From contig QAOA01008265.1 of the NCBI GenBank assembly GCA_003255065.1, positions 141,219 through 205,218 of the forward strand: DNA of 64,000 nt. The letters run 5' to 3'. Both the position numbers and the translations under genes were made by a program. Below, in pieces: positions 38,367 through 49,700 of the stretch. The DNA is from Cercis canadensis (lineage: Eukaryota > Streptophyta > Magnoliopsida > Fabales > Fabaceae). Position 1 is the first letter of the stretch. Each line of letters opens with the position of its first letter. Below the pieces are notes generated by a model. That model saw nothing but the letters and a program-made list of their open reading frames with translations. It was not told the DNA's origin and did not search any database.

Positions 38367-39745
38367 TGTTACGTAAAATGTGAATGCAAGTGCACGTGCC
38401 GTAATCAGGTAATAAGGAAGTGAGATATAGTATCGTCCCACGGAGACTATGGCTACTAAGTACCAAAATTATCCGTATTCTAATTTTATCTAGACAATTG
38501 ATAGGTGAATTATGATGATATTTAAATGCAAAACAGTAAACAGAGAATAATTACTGTAAAAGTGAGTAAGAATATGGTGAGAAAATATCTAGGATGTCAA
38601 TTTCACCATAGCTAGTCTGGATTTTTATCCCTTAATCATTAATCAACAACAGTCTTCCAAATTGATAGCCAAGAACCCTAAATCGTTCATTAGCCTTTCC
38701 CAAGGTCAAACAAATATATTCCTAAACTACGAATCCACTATATTCCTATGTGGATTGCAAATAGTTTCTGAAGTCAATTCGTTCTATGGTTCTTTTTATT
38801 AGCTACATAGATCATAAGGGTATATTCCTATCCCTTATGGAATCTATGTTCTTAATCCCTATGGTCCTCTATCACAACTAACTTTCTAGTATCATTGTAA
38901 TCACCTGCTCATCTAAATTGATGACCAGTCAAAAAGAAGCATTAAGTATTGAGATAAAGAATTCAATTTAAGAAGAAGGTCTTTTGATTAATTCATTAGA
39001 AGTTACAATCCATCCTAAGCTAGGCTACATCTCCACCCTAGATGGTGGAATTAGTTCATAATCAAGGTAAAAAATAAACTCACAACTAGATTACACATCA
39101 GAAACAGGAAAGAGGAAGAAGTAAACTCTTGGTGATAACGATTCGATGCCGAAAAACTCTAATCTTCAAGCTTGAATCCTCTTCTCTTCTTACCTCTTCT
39201 CTAAAAAGTGTGGAAGCCTAATTTAGACTTTAAGAGTCCTATTTATAGGTCCTAGGAAGTTTAGGAGAAAAAGGAATTAAAATAAATTAAGAGTCCTAGT
39301 GAAATTAGTAAGTTCAGAAGTCAAATCCCGAGTTTGACCGTCGGGGGCTGCAGCCTTGGGTTTGGGCGCTACGGCACCCTAGTTCTTTGCCTGGAGGGTG
39401 CTGCGGCCTCCTGATAGGGAGCTGCAGCCTCCTGGTGGGCGCTGCGGTGCCCAGATTGGGGGTTGCAGCGCCCTAGCTTCTGTCTTCAGTTTGCTGATTC
39501 CTGACAATAGGGCGTTGCGGCGCCCGGATTGGGGGCTGTGGCGCCCAAGCTACTGTCTCCATCCCAAATTTATCAGAACTTGCTCTTTTTGACACCAAAA
39601 AGCACCAAAGTGACTTCTAAAGACTTCTAAAGTAAAAACCTAAAAAAGAAACATTAATTCATAAGAATCAAACTTAAAATACCCTAGAACAAACGATTAA
39701 CAAGGTAAATAAATACAAGATAAGCGGTATAAAACCGACTTATCA
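38367..39745 (-). repeat. LTR3 of the outer gypsy insertion, inverted
   Basis: The full-length LTR in minus orientation: TGTTACGTAAAATG at 38367 to ACCGACTTATCA at 39745. LTR1 and LTR2 each show private differences from it, so it is not a simple recent copy of either. Its outer edge carries the CGGGT target duplication shared with LTR1. Confidence 0.9.
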
Positions 39746-39750
39746 CGGGT

Positions 39751-40569
39751 CTACTACTGTCTCTGAGTATAAGAGGCGGCTAGTATGTTATTTTAAATTT
39801 TAGCAAAAATATGATCTACTCTTATGTGGGAATTTTTTCTAATGGTTTATGTTATTTAACTGATTGTAGACAAAGAAGTTGGAGAGGGACGTTGAAGCGC
39901 CAGAGGTTTTTTGTCATCTACAACACAATGAGAAATCTGGTTGGGTACATCCACTGGCAAAATCTACTTTTGTAAGTTTAGTAATAGTTCATTAGAATAT
40001 AATGATATACCTATTTAACAAGTTATTAACTATTGTTTTCTTGAATTCTGATAAAACTTGTGTAGACTCGATTTGAGGAGCTGAGGCAACAAAGTCAAGC
40101 CTTTGGTTCTTCTGTGGATGACACTTCTTTGTGGCTGGATGTTGTCAGAGGCAAGAACAAACGCAGGTGGTTATATGGCATGGGTTCTAAGGCTGGCTGC
40201 ATATACTCCCCTCCAGTGATCCAGACACCAGCATCCTCAGCGAAGGAGCTTGTGGACGAGATGGTGGCGCTACAGAGGACTGTTGCGGATCAAGCGCAGG
40301 AGTTGAAAACGACCAAATTGGTGATTCAAGAAATCCTAGCCGAGCTCACCCTTCGTTGTTCTGCTTCTCCTCCTTCAGCTACTGCTGGGCTTGCTACTGC
40401 TTTGAGTCATGCTGGTGCTGCTGCCTTTCTTGCTCCTTCTGATCCTACTATCGCCCTCCAGCTACTGCTACTACTCTTACTGTGGCTGCTCCTGAGGGAG
40501 ATGATGACACTGTATACTAGGATCAGGACCACATGGAAGATGAGGCTTAGAGCCTCTAGTATTGGATAG
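39751..40569 (+). pseudogene. Ptta/En/Spm transposase of CACTA A, 3' exons
   Basis: Beyond the gypsy insertion the CACTA gene resumes with TTVSEYKRRL (39751 onward). Exon 39870-39971 (VEAPEVFCHLQHNEKSGWVH) and last exon 40066-40569 follow; the last contains LWLDVVRGKNKRRWLYGMGS (about 40129), matching the family's GG-x-x-KGR-x-YGLGSE region. A coiled-coil stretch (about 40255-40350) and a low-complexity Ala/Leu-rich tail follow. Splice sites are canonical and the exons are open, in contrast to the decayed tnp2 gene of the same element. Confidence 0.8.
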
Positions 40570-40779
40570 TTATTTAACATTTTTTTTTTTTTTACTCTTT
40601 ATGCACATAAATAATATTCTATTTAAATATAAATTTCATCCCTTATTGTGTTCCGCATTCTAATAAGCTTGAAACTGTTTCTGAATTGTCTATATATTTG
40701 GGTGGTGGGTTGCTGTGTTTGAATGATTTGCAGGTTAAGGGGGAGGAAGAAAACAGGCGAGGGAGGCTTGGAAATTCCA

Positions 40780-41176
40780 GTTTTCTCATGGTACCATACT
40801 GTGAGAAACCAAATCCAAAAAGCATAATTTGCAGTTTTCTCATACTGTTTCTCACGGTAAGATACCATGAGAAAAGACCATAAGAATAGTGTGAGAATAG
40901 ATCATGTGTTTTAGCATTTTCTCACGGAATAAACGCCTAATTTCTCATGAAACAGAGCTGTAAGAAAATTGTCTCAGGACTCCAGAAACTGTGAGAAATA
41001 TCATGAGAACGTTATTAATGGTACAAATATTTTCTAAGAAAGTTAGTTTCCCACTAGACATTCTCTCACTATAATGTTTCCATGAGAAAGGACCGTGAGA
41101 ACCAGGGTTCTCACGATTGTTTGGGCCTTTTGTCATGGTAATTTTTTCATGAGAAAAATCATTTTTTCTTGTAGTG
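40780..41176. repeat. Right subterminal repeat region of CACTA A
   Basis: About a dozen short copies of TTTCTCATGG/TTTCTCACGG in both orientations, ending in the terminal repeat TTTTTTCTTGTAGTG. Such arrays are presumed binding sites for the element's Ptta-type protein. The same motif fills the miniature element at 1098-1293 and the ends of CACTA B. Confidence 0.85.
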
Positions 41177-41388
41177 TTTATAGCTTTTATAAAAAAAAAC
41201 TAGCAGTAACTAATTTAGAGTAGTGCCTTAAATTGGGCTCGTTCTAGTTATTGATGCCTTAAATTATTTGGAGACTTTTGTTCTATAAGGTGAATAGAAT
41301 CTATTTCTAATATAGTTAATAAATTTTCGTGTAACTAGTCACATAGATAATTTATTTCTACTGACCCTCCACCAGTTTTCGCCCCGCC

Positions 41389-42410
41389 ATGCAGCCGCCA
41401 CATTCATCACCCACTGTCCCTCAGGCACCACATCCACAAGAGGATCAAGCTGCTACCTCCAAGGCTCCACCATTGCTGAGGATTATCGATCCTTCATATA
41501 GACGGATGTGGGTTCAGCCAACTCGTTCTTCGTAAGTATTAATTCGGTTTGTTTTAAATGTTTCTACTTCATATTTAATTATAAATCAGTAATGTCTCAA
41601 ATTAAGTAACTATTGTACCATAGGTTCTTTCCTTTTATGTTCAGCACATTATATCACAGATCACAAAGAGAAAGTATGAAATTTTACATACCTCATACAG
41701 ATATATAATAAAGGAACTCAAGGGGAAGTGGTACAAAGAGTTTCAGCTGGTAATCACAATATACAAGTTGTGTTGTTTATATGGTTATATCATGGGCTAA
41801 GACTACTGTGCCTATTATGCAAAATATTCACCATTGCACATTTGTGGCTCTACCTTTTCAATGTACACGACTATATACAAATTGCACCCTTGACAAAAAT
41901 TTAAATTTTATATTTTCATTATTATTCTTTTCCGTCGAATTCAAATTCTATTAACTATGTAATTTGTATATAGTTATGTACATATTTCAGGATATGGAGT
42001 CACATATGTTTGGCCCCTATTGCGCCATGGGTGCATGTGCAGTCATGCACATCTTCAAGGATTGCCACGATTACCGACATCCCATATCATGAGCTCGTCT
42101 ATGAAATTTTTATGGGTTTTTCATTTTCAATGAAATGCAGAAGAAATGTAAGTGGCTGCCACAGTATGATAAAGAAACTCGCAAAACTTGGAGCAAGAAA
42201 GCAGCTACCCTACTAGATCGTGCAACAAACAAGTTCCGCAATGGCAAAGATCCTGCTTTATGGCTCCCCGGTCCTGTTTTAGAAGAGATAAAGAGAAAAT
42301 GGGGAGATCCCAAATCCGAAGAGAAGTGCAAGCAGAACAAAGCAGTTGATGATGGAGGGTCACTAAACACAGGAGGCTCCATCGCGGTTTCTGAGCATAA
42401 TAGGAAGATG
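41389..42410 (+). pseudogene. Second Ptta/En/Spm-type transposase remnant
   Basis: Three exons with canonical splice sites: 41389-41531 (starts MQPPHSSPTVPQAPHPQEDQ, Pro-rich), 41645-41749 (ITKRKYEILHTSYRYIIKEL then KWYKEFQL) and 42141-42410 (WLPQYDKETRKTWSKKAATL, then KQNKAVDDGGSLNTGGSIAV, SEHNRKM). The QNK...GGSLNTGGSI...EH motif is characteristic of the Transposase_24 family. It differs from the Ptta gene of CACTA A, so it belongs to another element whose termini were not found. An acidic tail (EEYDYVDDDGQDGDGS, about 43208-43260) may be its C-terminus. Confidence 0.7.
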
Positions 42411-44539
42411 GTAATGTGCATTTATCTAAATAAATTATCAGTGTTATGATATACTTTGTCTGGTCCTTGACACAACTGCGGAAGGAAGAGTTACACGGAA
42501 AGCCACTACAAGTGGAGGTGTTGTTGTGTAACCAAGAAAAGAAGAATAAGCTAGGGTGGGTACATTGGGAAGTTGGAAAGCCATTTTGAGTATAAGTGAT
42601 ATTATAAGATTATGAGTAAAACTCATATTTTAGCTCTGAAAAATACATGTGCAGTTCTTGGAGACAACTTTTAGTGTCACTTCAGTCATTAGAAGATAAC
42701 TTTTTCCATCAAAATAATCCTCTTCTAGCCTAGCAAGCTTTTCACATCGGTATTTAATGTGTCATGGAAAAGATTCTGTCAACTTTCACTAAAGAAACTA
42801 GATAGAACATTATTTTGATTAACAAGGTTATCTTTGAAGGAATAAAGTAACACCAAAACTTTTAGGGTCCAAAAAAAATTATACTCCAAAATTATATAGT
42901 AAATGATTAAATATATGTTGCGTTATTGTAGCTACCTATTTTATTAACACATGACAATTTACATGTTATTTTACCTTTGCAGGATAGCTATCAGGCTAGA
43001 ACATGATCATCTGCATCTAAGTAGGGGAAGTCCAGTGGAGGCCAAAGCTCCCAGTCTTAAATTTATCACACTATCTTCTACCTTGAGGCAGTTGGGGGAA
43101 GAATAAGAAGTGGTAAGCATATGGATTTCGACAAGACGCGATAGTCAGTTGGATACATGAGGCGATCATATGATGTAGAGCCCTCTTTAAACAACTGAAC
43201 AAAGAAGGAGAAGAGTATGACTATGTTGATGATGATGGTCAAGATGGAGATGGCAGTGCCATATTTGGTGACAATTAGAGACAATATTTTCTAAATTCAT
43301 ATTATAGTCTTGTTAATTTGGTTTATCTGTCATTTGAATGTGTAATGCTTTCTGGTTTGCTTTTCATTTGTTGGAATTGAATTTCATTATAGTCTTGTCA
43401 GAGTTGAACAAAGATGGTTTTCTTTTTCAAGATTTAGCAACAGAACACTCAAAATATATAATCTTTCAATAGTTACTGGCTAAAAATATGTCCTACACTA
43501 TTTTGAATTAAATTTTTCCAAAACTATGATGAAACCTAAACTGTCTGTCACTAAATCCGATCTGAAAAATGAAAGTTTTTTCAAAAAGTAACAGATCTTT
43601 GGAACATAATATTTTTCATTTAGCAAGGGATATTCCACCTATAATCAGCTTGGGATTTTTTTTTTTTTCCATAACAAAAGTTTTGCATTGCATGTTTCTA
43701 TTGCCACCCCTTTTACATCTTAGTATCTGTCATTTTCTTCTTTATGTTTTGTAACAACCTGTAGGATCTTCATTTCTCTCAGACATTACTTTTCTGTTCA
43801 TTTACTTCATCAATACCTCATCAGTTTTGAAAAACACATTCTTCCTTGTTCCTATTTTAAATGTTAGTAGAATCAAACAGAAAGGTTGTATACCTATAAA
43901 GCCAAAAAGGAAACCCAAGTAGGATTAAGAAAGTGATAATGAAAGCCAGAAGGCAACTACGTGACAGACAGGAGAAAGCAATAGAGATTACAAATGCTGG
44001 AGAATAGAAAGATGATGGCGAACATAACGGAGGAAGAAATCAGAATTTTCACACACGGTCAAAGGAACAACACAAATGTGCTAGCATGGGAAGCAAGGTA
44101 AATAAAAAGTATATTTAATGCTATTATAATTTGAGGAAGAAGTAGCTCCTATTCACACTAAGGAATCTTCCAAAACCAAGTCTTAGTTGGGATAAATAAC
44201 TAGGTTAAAATTGGTGATTTTTAAGATTTGTTCAAGCTAGTGATAACACTTGTCACCACAGTCGACAAAATAATGAAGATAAATTTTCTAAAATTCCTTT
44301 CAGTAAATGTCAAATTGAGAACATTTCTCATTAATTGTAATGTATCTTTCGGTTTGAGCAAAAAGAGCTGCAAGCTTGGTAATTTCCCAAAACAAATTAA
44401 AGAAGACAAAAGAATTCGATTGAGTAAATAGTGGATGATGCTTCAAAGTATTTATTTGTTTCCTTTTATAAAGAGGATAAAATTGTCATCCATGTTAACC
44501 AAATCATACTTTCATATATTTAATTTCCAATTTTTTTTA
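42411..44539. other. AT-rich DNA without recognised genes
   Basis: Apart from the possible acidic tail of the preceding transposase near 43185-43277, nothing is recognised. Short open frames show no motif. Confidence 0.4.
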
Positions 44540-45110
44540 AAAAAAGTCAAGCATACACTTATGATTTTTGGCCAATTAGCTTGTGTGATGTAATCCTCAA
44601 ACTGATTGAGAAAAAGATTGCTGTAGATTAAAGTCACCCTGCTGTCTCTTGTTTCTGAGTATTCAAAGTGCTTTTGTTCTTAACCTTTGATTACAGATTA
44701 AAATTACAGCAGTAGCTTTTCATATTTTCCTCTTCATGAATGGTCTTTTCTCAGTCCACTTCTTACACAGATGGTCCCTGGTTACTCTCTCTATATTGAT
44801 GAACGGTGACCCAAAACAAAGAGTTTTATCCAAAGTGTGATATTAAACAAGGTGATCCTTTGTCGCGATATCTATTCATCCTGTATGACAGATTTTTTCT
44901 GCTCTTTTACAAAAGGGGCAAGCTGATTCGAAGATTCATGGATTAGAATTGCACGAACCACTCCAGATTTATCTAATGGGTTTTCTTTTGCATAATCAGT
45001 TCCAACTTATAATGATTTTTCTTTTGCTTCCCAAGTCCTTACTTATGCTTTCACATAGAAGCTTTGGTGAGTAACTTTTCGTGGGCAGTAGAAGGAATTA
45101 AAAAAAGATA
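44540..45110 (+). pseudogene. LINE reverse transcriptase fragment
   Basis: Degenerate L1-type (non-LTR) reverse transcriptase. One frame reads DFWPISLCDVILKLIEKKIA (about 44562), the RPISLCNV...KLI-K motif of plant LINEs. Further on, DIKQGDPLSRYLFILY (about 44840) corresponds to the conserved RQGDPLSPYLFIL motif. Next comes LLQKGQADSKIHGLEL (about 44905). The YADD catalytic motif region is not preserved. Several frameshifts and stops show it is a dead 5'-truncated copy. No poly-A tail or target duplication was found. Confidence 0.7.
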
Positions 45111-46062
45111 CACTAGTTAAAAGTTGTTCTTAAATGTGTTTGTCAAAACAAAAACAAAAAATCTTGGTATTGACTTCCAAAGCTTCCATCCATCTGATCT
45201 TGCTCTTTTGATGCAATGGAGTTCAACTATGACACAAAAAAGCAATATTATTTCACTAGTCAGCTTCCTCTTCAATAGTAATTTTTTGTCAATCGAAAAC
45301 AATACTTAACAACTAAATGAGATGGAGATTTCAATACTACAAATTAATTTCTTCTTTTTGAGGTCAATGCATAGTTTCTCATTTCCCTTGTAAGGAAAAG
45401 ACTCTTTTTTAAAACATTTCTTTCATGTATATCCAGATGTGTTAGGAGAGTTTAATTAACTACAATAGTTTCTTAACATATATAAGAACTTATATATAAT
45501 TATAAAAGAAATTTTATTTTACAAAACACATAATTAGTAATCCATGCCAGCTTTTTTTTATCCGTAAACAATTTATTTTGATTCTTATTTAGCATTAACA
45601 GTTCAACTCTCTAAATTAAAATCTTATTTTCATGGAAAATCAATAATTTTATTAATAATCACATTTAAACTCCAGAAATAAATCCTAATTTGAATCATAT
45701 TTGTGTATATTTGAGTGTGCTATGATAGTGGTATTGACTAGAGTGTTTGATTGAAACTAGTACCTTAGTCTTACAAAAAAAAAAAAAAAANAAAAAAAAA
45801 AAAAAGGAAAGTAAGATATCAACCTTAGTAATAATATGGTAAGGGTTACATACTCTAATAAAGCTATAACTTCATTTACTCGGCTTTAAAAGTTATTACG
45901 TGTCTAAATTTGCTTTTTCGAGTAATGTAACACCTACCTCTGACCTTTTCTCTCTATTTATTACTGCTCTATAACTTAGTTTAATCTACATCTTACATTT
46001 TTAATTATACTTAAATAAAACTTTTTTTTTTAAAACCATCAGATTCAACTTAACCCACAGTA
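45111..46062. other. AT-rich spacer with a poly-A run and an N
   Basis: No gene is recognised. The poly-A run at 45774-45806 contains a single N (45791), which may be a sequencing or assembly break. Confidence 0.5.
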
Positions 46063-46701
46063 ATGAGGAATAGTGAGCTATATCAACAACCACCACATTA
46101 TTATACGATCTCCACCACCACCTTTGTCTTCTATACAAAGTGTGGAGAAAACCAGAACAAGAGGTGGAAGAGATGCATGTGCCACAAAACAACACATAGC
46201 ATGAATTTTCTGGCACTCATTTCTGGCAAACTCATTTCGATTCTCTCCTCTGGGTTCTACGCTTTCTCAATCATAACCTAATCTGCCTCTTTCTGCTCTG
46301 GTAAACAGTATCAATTTTCTCCACTGGGTTTTTCTTGTCATGGCCTTTTTGTTTTTGATGGATTTGAAAGCTCAAAACCTGACCTTTCAGTTGTTACCCT
46401 GGCAGGTATGAAATGAATCTTGAATTTTTCCGTGCTGCTTATGTGAAACTGTATATCTGATATCTCATTCATGTTGCATATGGTCAATTGAGCTTGTCTT
46501 TACTGTCTCTCCCTCTAAGAGAGGTGGTAGCTAGTAAACACAATGACCTTTGTCCACTGGACTTTTCTGGTCATGGGCATCTTGCGTTGCCGCTTTGAAA
46601 GCTCAAAAACTGTTGTTTCTGGACTTAACCTAGTGGGTGTATCTTGAATTTTTCCTTGCGGCTTATGTGAATTTGCATTTCTTGTTCAGGTTGTATATGG
46701 T
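46063..46701 (+). promoter_or_regulatory. 5' flank and leader of AP2/ERF-like gene, copy 2 (left part)
   Basis: Blocks match the leader of copy 1: CTCTCCTCTGGGTTCTACGC (46242) against CTCTTCTGGGTACTAAG (about 19052); TTTGAAAGCTCAAAA (about 46363) against TTTGAAAGCTAAAGAA (about 19200); and GTTGTATATGGT (46690-46701) against GTTGTGTATGGT (about 19294). A second leader-like block repeats at about 46540-46700. The sequence is then cut by a copia element and resumes at 59903. Confidence 0.55.
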
Positions 46702-49700
46702 TGTTGGTATTTTTATAAAATATAAATGTATCTATTTGGGTTTTAAATGGCTTTGATTATTGATTGATGGCATTCAATAATATCCCTCATATTATGGCTG
46801 GAGATTGGAGCCTATTTATGACAATTTTTTATTGTGGTTTTAAGGATGATTAGTTGGGCCTTTAAGGCCATAACGTCAGCCATATTTTGGCTGATTTGGC
46901 TTCACCCTTTATTGCTTTTAAGTTGCCATTATTTTATGATTTGATCAAGGAATTATATTCCTTGATTTGTGCCCAATGGCTGGAAGCCAATTGGTCTCTA
47001 TCTCTTCTATATATTTGTGCATTTAGACACAATATAGAGTAGAGCTCGTAAAATGGGTTGAGCCCGGTGGGCCAACCTGATAGGACCCGATAAAATAGTG
47101 GGTTGGGTTCCAAAATCATAAGCACATTTAAAATTAGGTCAATTTGGCTCGACCCAATCTGGCCCGTGGCCTAATTGGGTTTAGGCTGGGTTGGCCCGAT
47201 TGACCTGCTTGGCCGGATTTGGTATTTTTTTTTTTTTGTTTTTTCCTTTTAGCTTTCAATTGCCATTTGCTGATTAATTCATTTTGCAATCCCTAACTCA
47301 AAATTGCACTTCTCCTTCTCCCCCTCTCCGCCTCTCCTTCTACCCTTCTCTGCCTCTCCTCACTGTCGCAGCCTGCTAGCATTGGCGAAACTCCAACATC
47401 AGCGCCTTACCTTCTTCCTTTGCGGTAAGTCCTTCTTCTCTCTCTCTCTGTCAGACAACATTGTACATTGAATTTGACCACCAATTCATCATAGCGAGAT
47501 CACATTTAAGCAACTTGGTGTCTTAATTTCTTTTTCTCTTTGAAATCTTTGCAACTTTGCTCTACTCAGCATACGGTTCTCTCTTTCTCTCTCTAGAATA
47601 TTAATTTCATTTTCCATGCTAGTTTGGCAGATGATAGAATCTATTTTGCGTATTTTTTTCTTCAATCTATTCTCTCTTGCTCTTTTTTTCTCTTTAATTC
47701 CTTATTGGGTTCAAAGAAAACCTATTTTACTCTTCAATGATTAGGTAGTTCTTACCGAAAATTGGGTTTCATTTAGTTAGTAGAGTATGAGGATGAGAGG
47801 ATTTTACCAGTGAAAGACAGAACTATAACTTGCATGACATAATTAGTTTTGGTGGGGGAGGAGGGAGGGGTTGTAGAGAGCTTGGTAAATGAGTGATCGG
47901 CAGCTATAACTTGCATGCCCATTCTTTCTATATTTGAGATGCCAATAGATATTCCTTTAGTTTCTTTCTTTCCTAATGGAGTTCTGACAACACTAAGCTT
48001 CCATTACAAACTAGTCCACTCCATCAGATACTACCAAAGAGCTTGTGTGTATATGTCTGTGCTAGTATGACTATGATGTGTTCACCCATTGGCCATTAGA
48101 TATAAAGAAAGAACAAATATCTATTGAATGGTGCATTATTTAGTTGCATCATGCATTACACCATTAATTCTATAATTTTTTTAATCCCATTTATAGTGGA
48201 AAGGTTGAGAATAGTCTATGTTCTCTCTTTCTATAGCTTACACGTATCAAAGGGTCTATGTTCTCTCTTTCTATAGCTTACACATATCAAAGGGTCAATT
48301 TTTGTCAGTATTAAAGCAGCCAAATCACATGAATATTGTTTGTAAATGTTGGAAACATTGAAAAGTTAATGAAGTAACAGTCATGGTCCATGGATAATAG
48401 TTTCTAGATTTTCTAGTTTATCAGTGAATCAAAACCTTTATCTTGATTTCCCGTGGAATAAGCTTCTTCCTACTTTTCTTAATCAATTATAATACATTTG
48501 AAAATTGTGTGCTGTGTCTATTCCGGTTTATAGTGCTTATGACTCTTATGTTGTCATTAGCACATTGAAAATGTTTTGATATGTGTAAATATAGTAATGA
48601 ATTGCTGATAGTGTTTATTAGTATAGCAACATAATACTTTTTCCAATAATTCTAGAATAGTGTTGGTTATATTATAGACCTGATTTTCCAATAAAGAAGT
48701 TACCAGTGATAGAGTGAGTGAGCTTTGTTTTTAATTTGCGGATATAGTCTACTTCTTGTTAATGTTGCTCTTGCTCTCGCTGTGAGTTCTGTTAATGTTG
48801 TTGTTGCTCTTGCTCATGCTCTATTCTTGTGTGTTCTGTCAAGTCACTTTATTGTTGTGCTAAATACTTTTTAATTAGTGTATGGTTAATGATACTTTAG
48901 TAGTTTATTATTATAAATTTATTTGAGTTTGTATTTTGATTAAGTATGTTAATATTTGATGTTTCATAATCAATATGTTCTCATATTCTCTCAAAAATAA
49001 GCATGGCAAAAAAAAAATATTAAAAAAAATATTTTTCCCCGTTTTGGCCCATAGCCCGGCCTTAATGGGCTGGGCTGGCCCGTTACCCACCTCTAATATA
49101 GAGTAGTGCAATTCTTTTATCTTGTGTGTGTTTATGCTTAAGTGATGTGCTATATGTGAGTAAACACTTTGGTAGAGAAAGGTGTTTGAGAGAGTCATTT
49201 CCTCTTATTTGTTCAAAATATTGGAGGACAAACAGTATGGTCACTAGGCTATTGTATCTTGGAGATAACACGTTTAGAATTCGCTGCACCTGATGGAGAT
49301 ACTAATAATTACCTGCGAGAGGCGTGAGTTGTCATAAAGAAAGCAATATACCTGTACCTCATCCTAGTGCCACATCTCTAATTTTCTCTAACATATTGTT
49401 ATTATTTGTATTTTATTTCTATTTTTGTATGCTTGGGAACAACAATTTTAAGACAATTCAAATCTAGACTTATTTTCCATGGATCCTACAATCAAACCTA
49501 ATGGAAGTGTTGGTGATCTCAACAAACCTTTCAAGTTCACAGGTGTTCACTTCAATCGTTGGAAGGGAAATATTATTTTCTACTTGAACCTTTTGAAAGT
49601 GTCTTATGTTCTCTCCGATTCAAATCCTAAGAAGATATTCATTGACGGGATGAGTGAAACAGAAGAAGAACTACATGATGAAAAAATAGCAAAGTGGGAA

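Larger units (their letters stand above)
24125..39745 (+). mobile_element. Outer Ty3/gypsy (Athila/Tat-like) insertion, rearranged, with a nested element
   Basis: Bounded by TGATAAGTCGGTTTTATACC at 24125 and the inverse of the same sequence ending at 39745. A perfect 5-bp target duplication, CGGGT, lies at 24120-24124 and 39746-39750. Contents: LTR1 (plus), gag-protease region split by a second gypsy element, long non-coding 3' region, LTR2 (plus), a short inverted patchwork, and LTR3 (minus). No reverse transcriptase, RNase H or integrase was seen. LTR1 and LTR2 differ by only a few percent by eye, so the insertion is fairly young. It is broken, at least by the nested insertion and the rearrangement at its right end. 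Confidence 0.9.
20651..41176 (+). mobile_element. CACTA transposon A, carrying a nested gypsy insertion
   Basis: The left end CACTACAAAT (20651) and right end TTTTTTCTTGTAGTG (to 41176) are flanked by TTT at 20648-20650 and 41177-41179. It carries a decayed tnp2 transposase and a Ptta/En/Spm gene on the plus strand. The right subterminal region (about 40780-41160) is rich in TTTCTCATGG / CTCACGG repeats. The left subterminal region is nearly gone, the space next to the left end being taken by a hAT-like MITE. About 15.6 kb of the length is the gypsy insertion at 24125-39745; the CACTA itself is about 4.9 kb. It sits in intron 2 of AP2/ERF-like copy 1. The left end is less certain than the right. 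Confidence 0.75.
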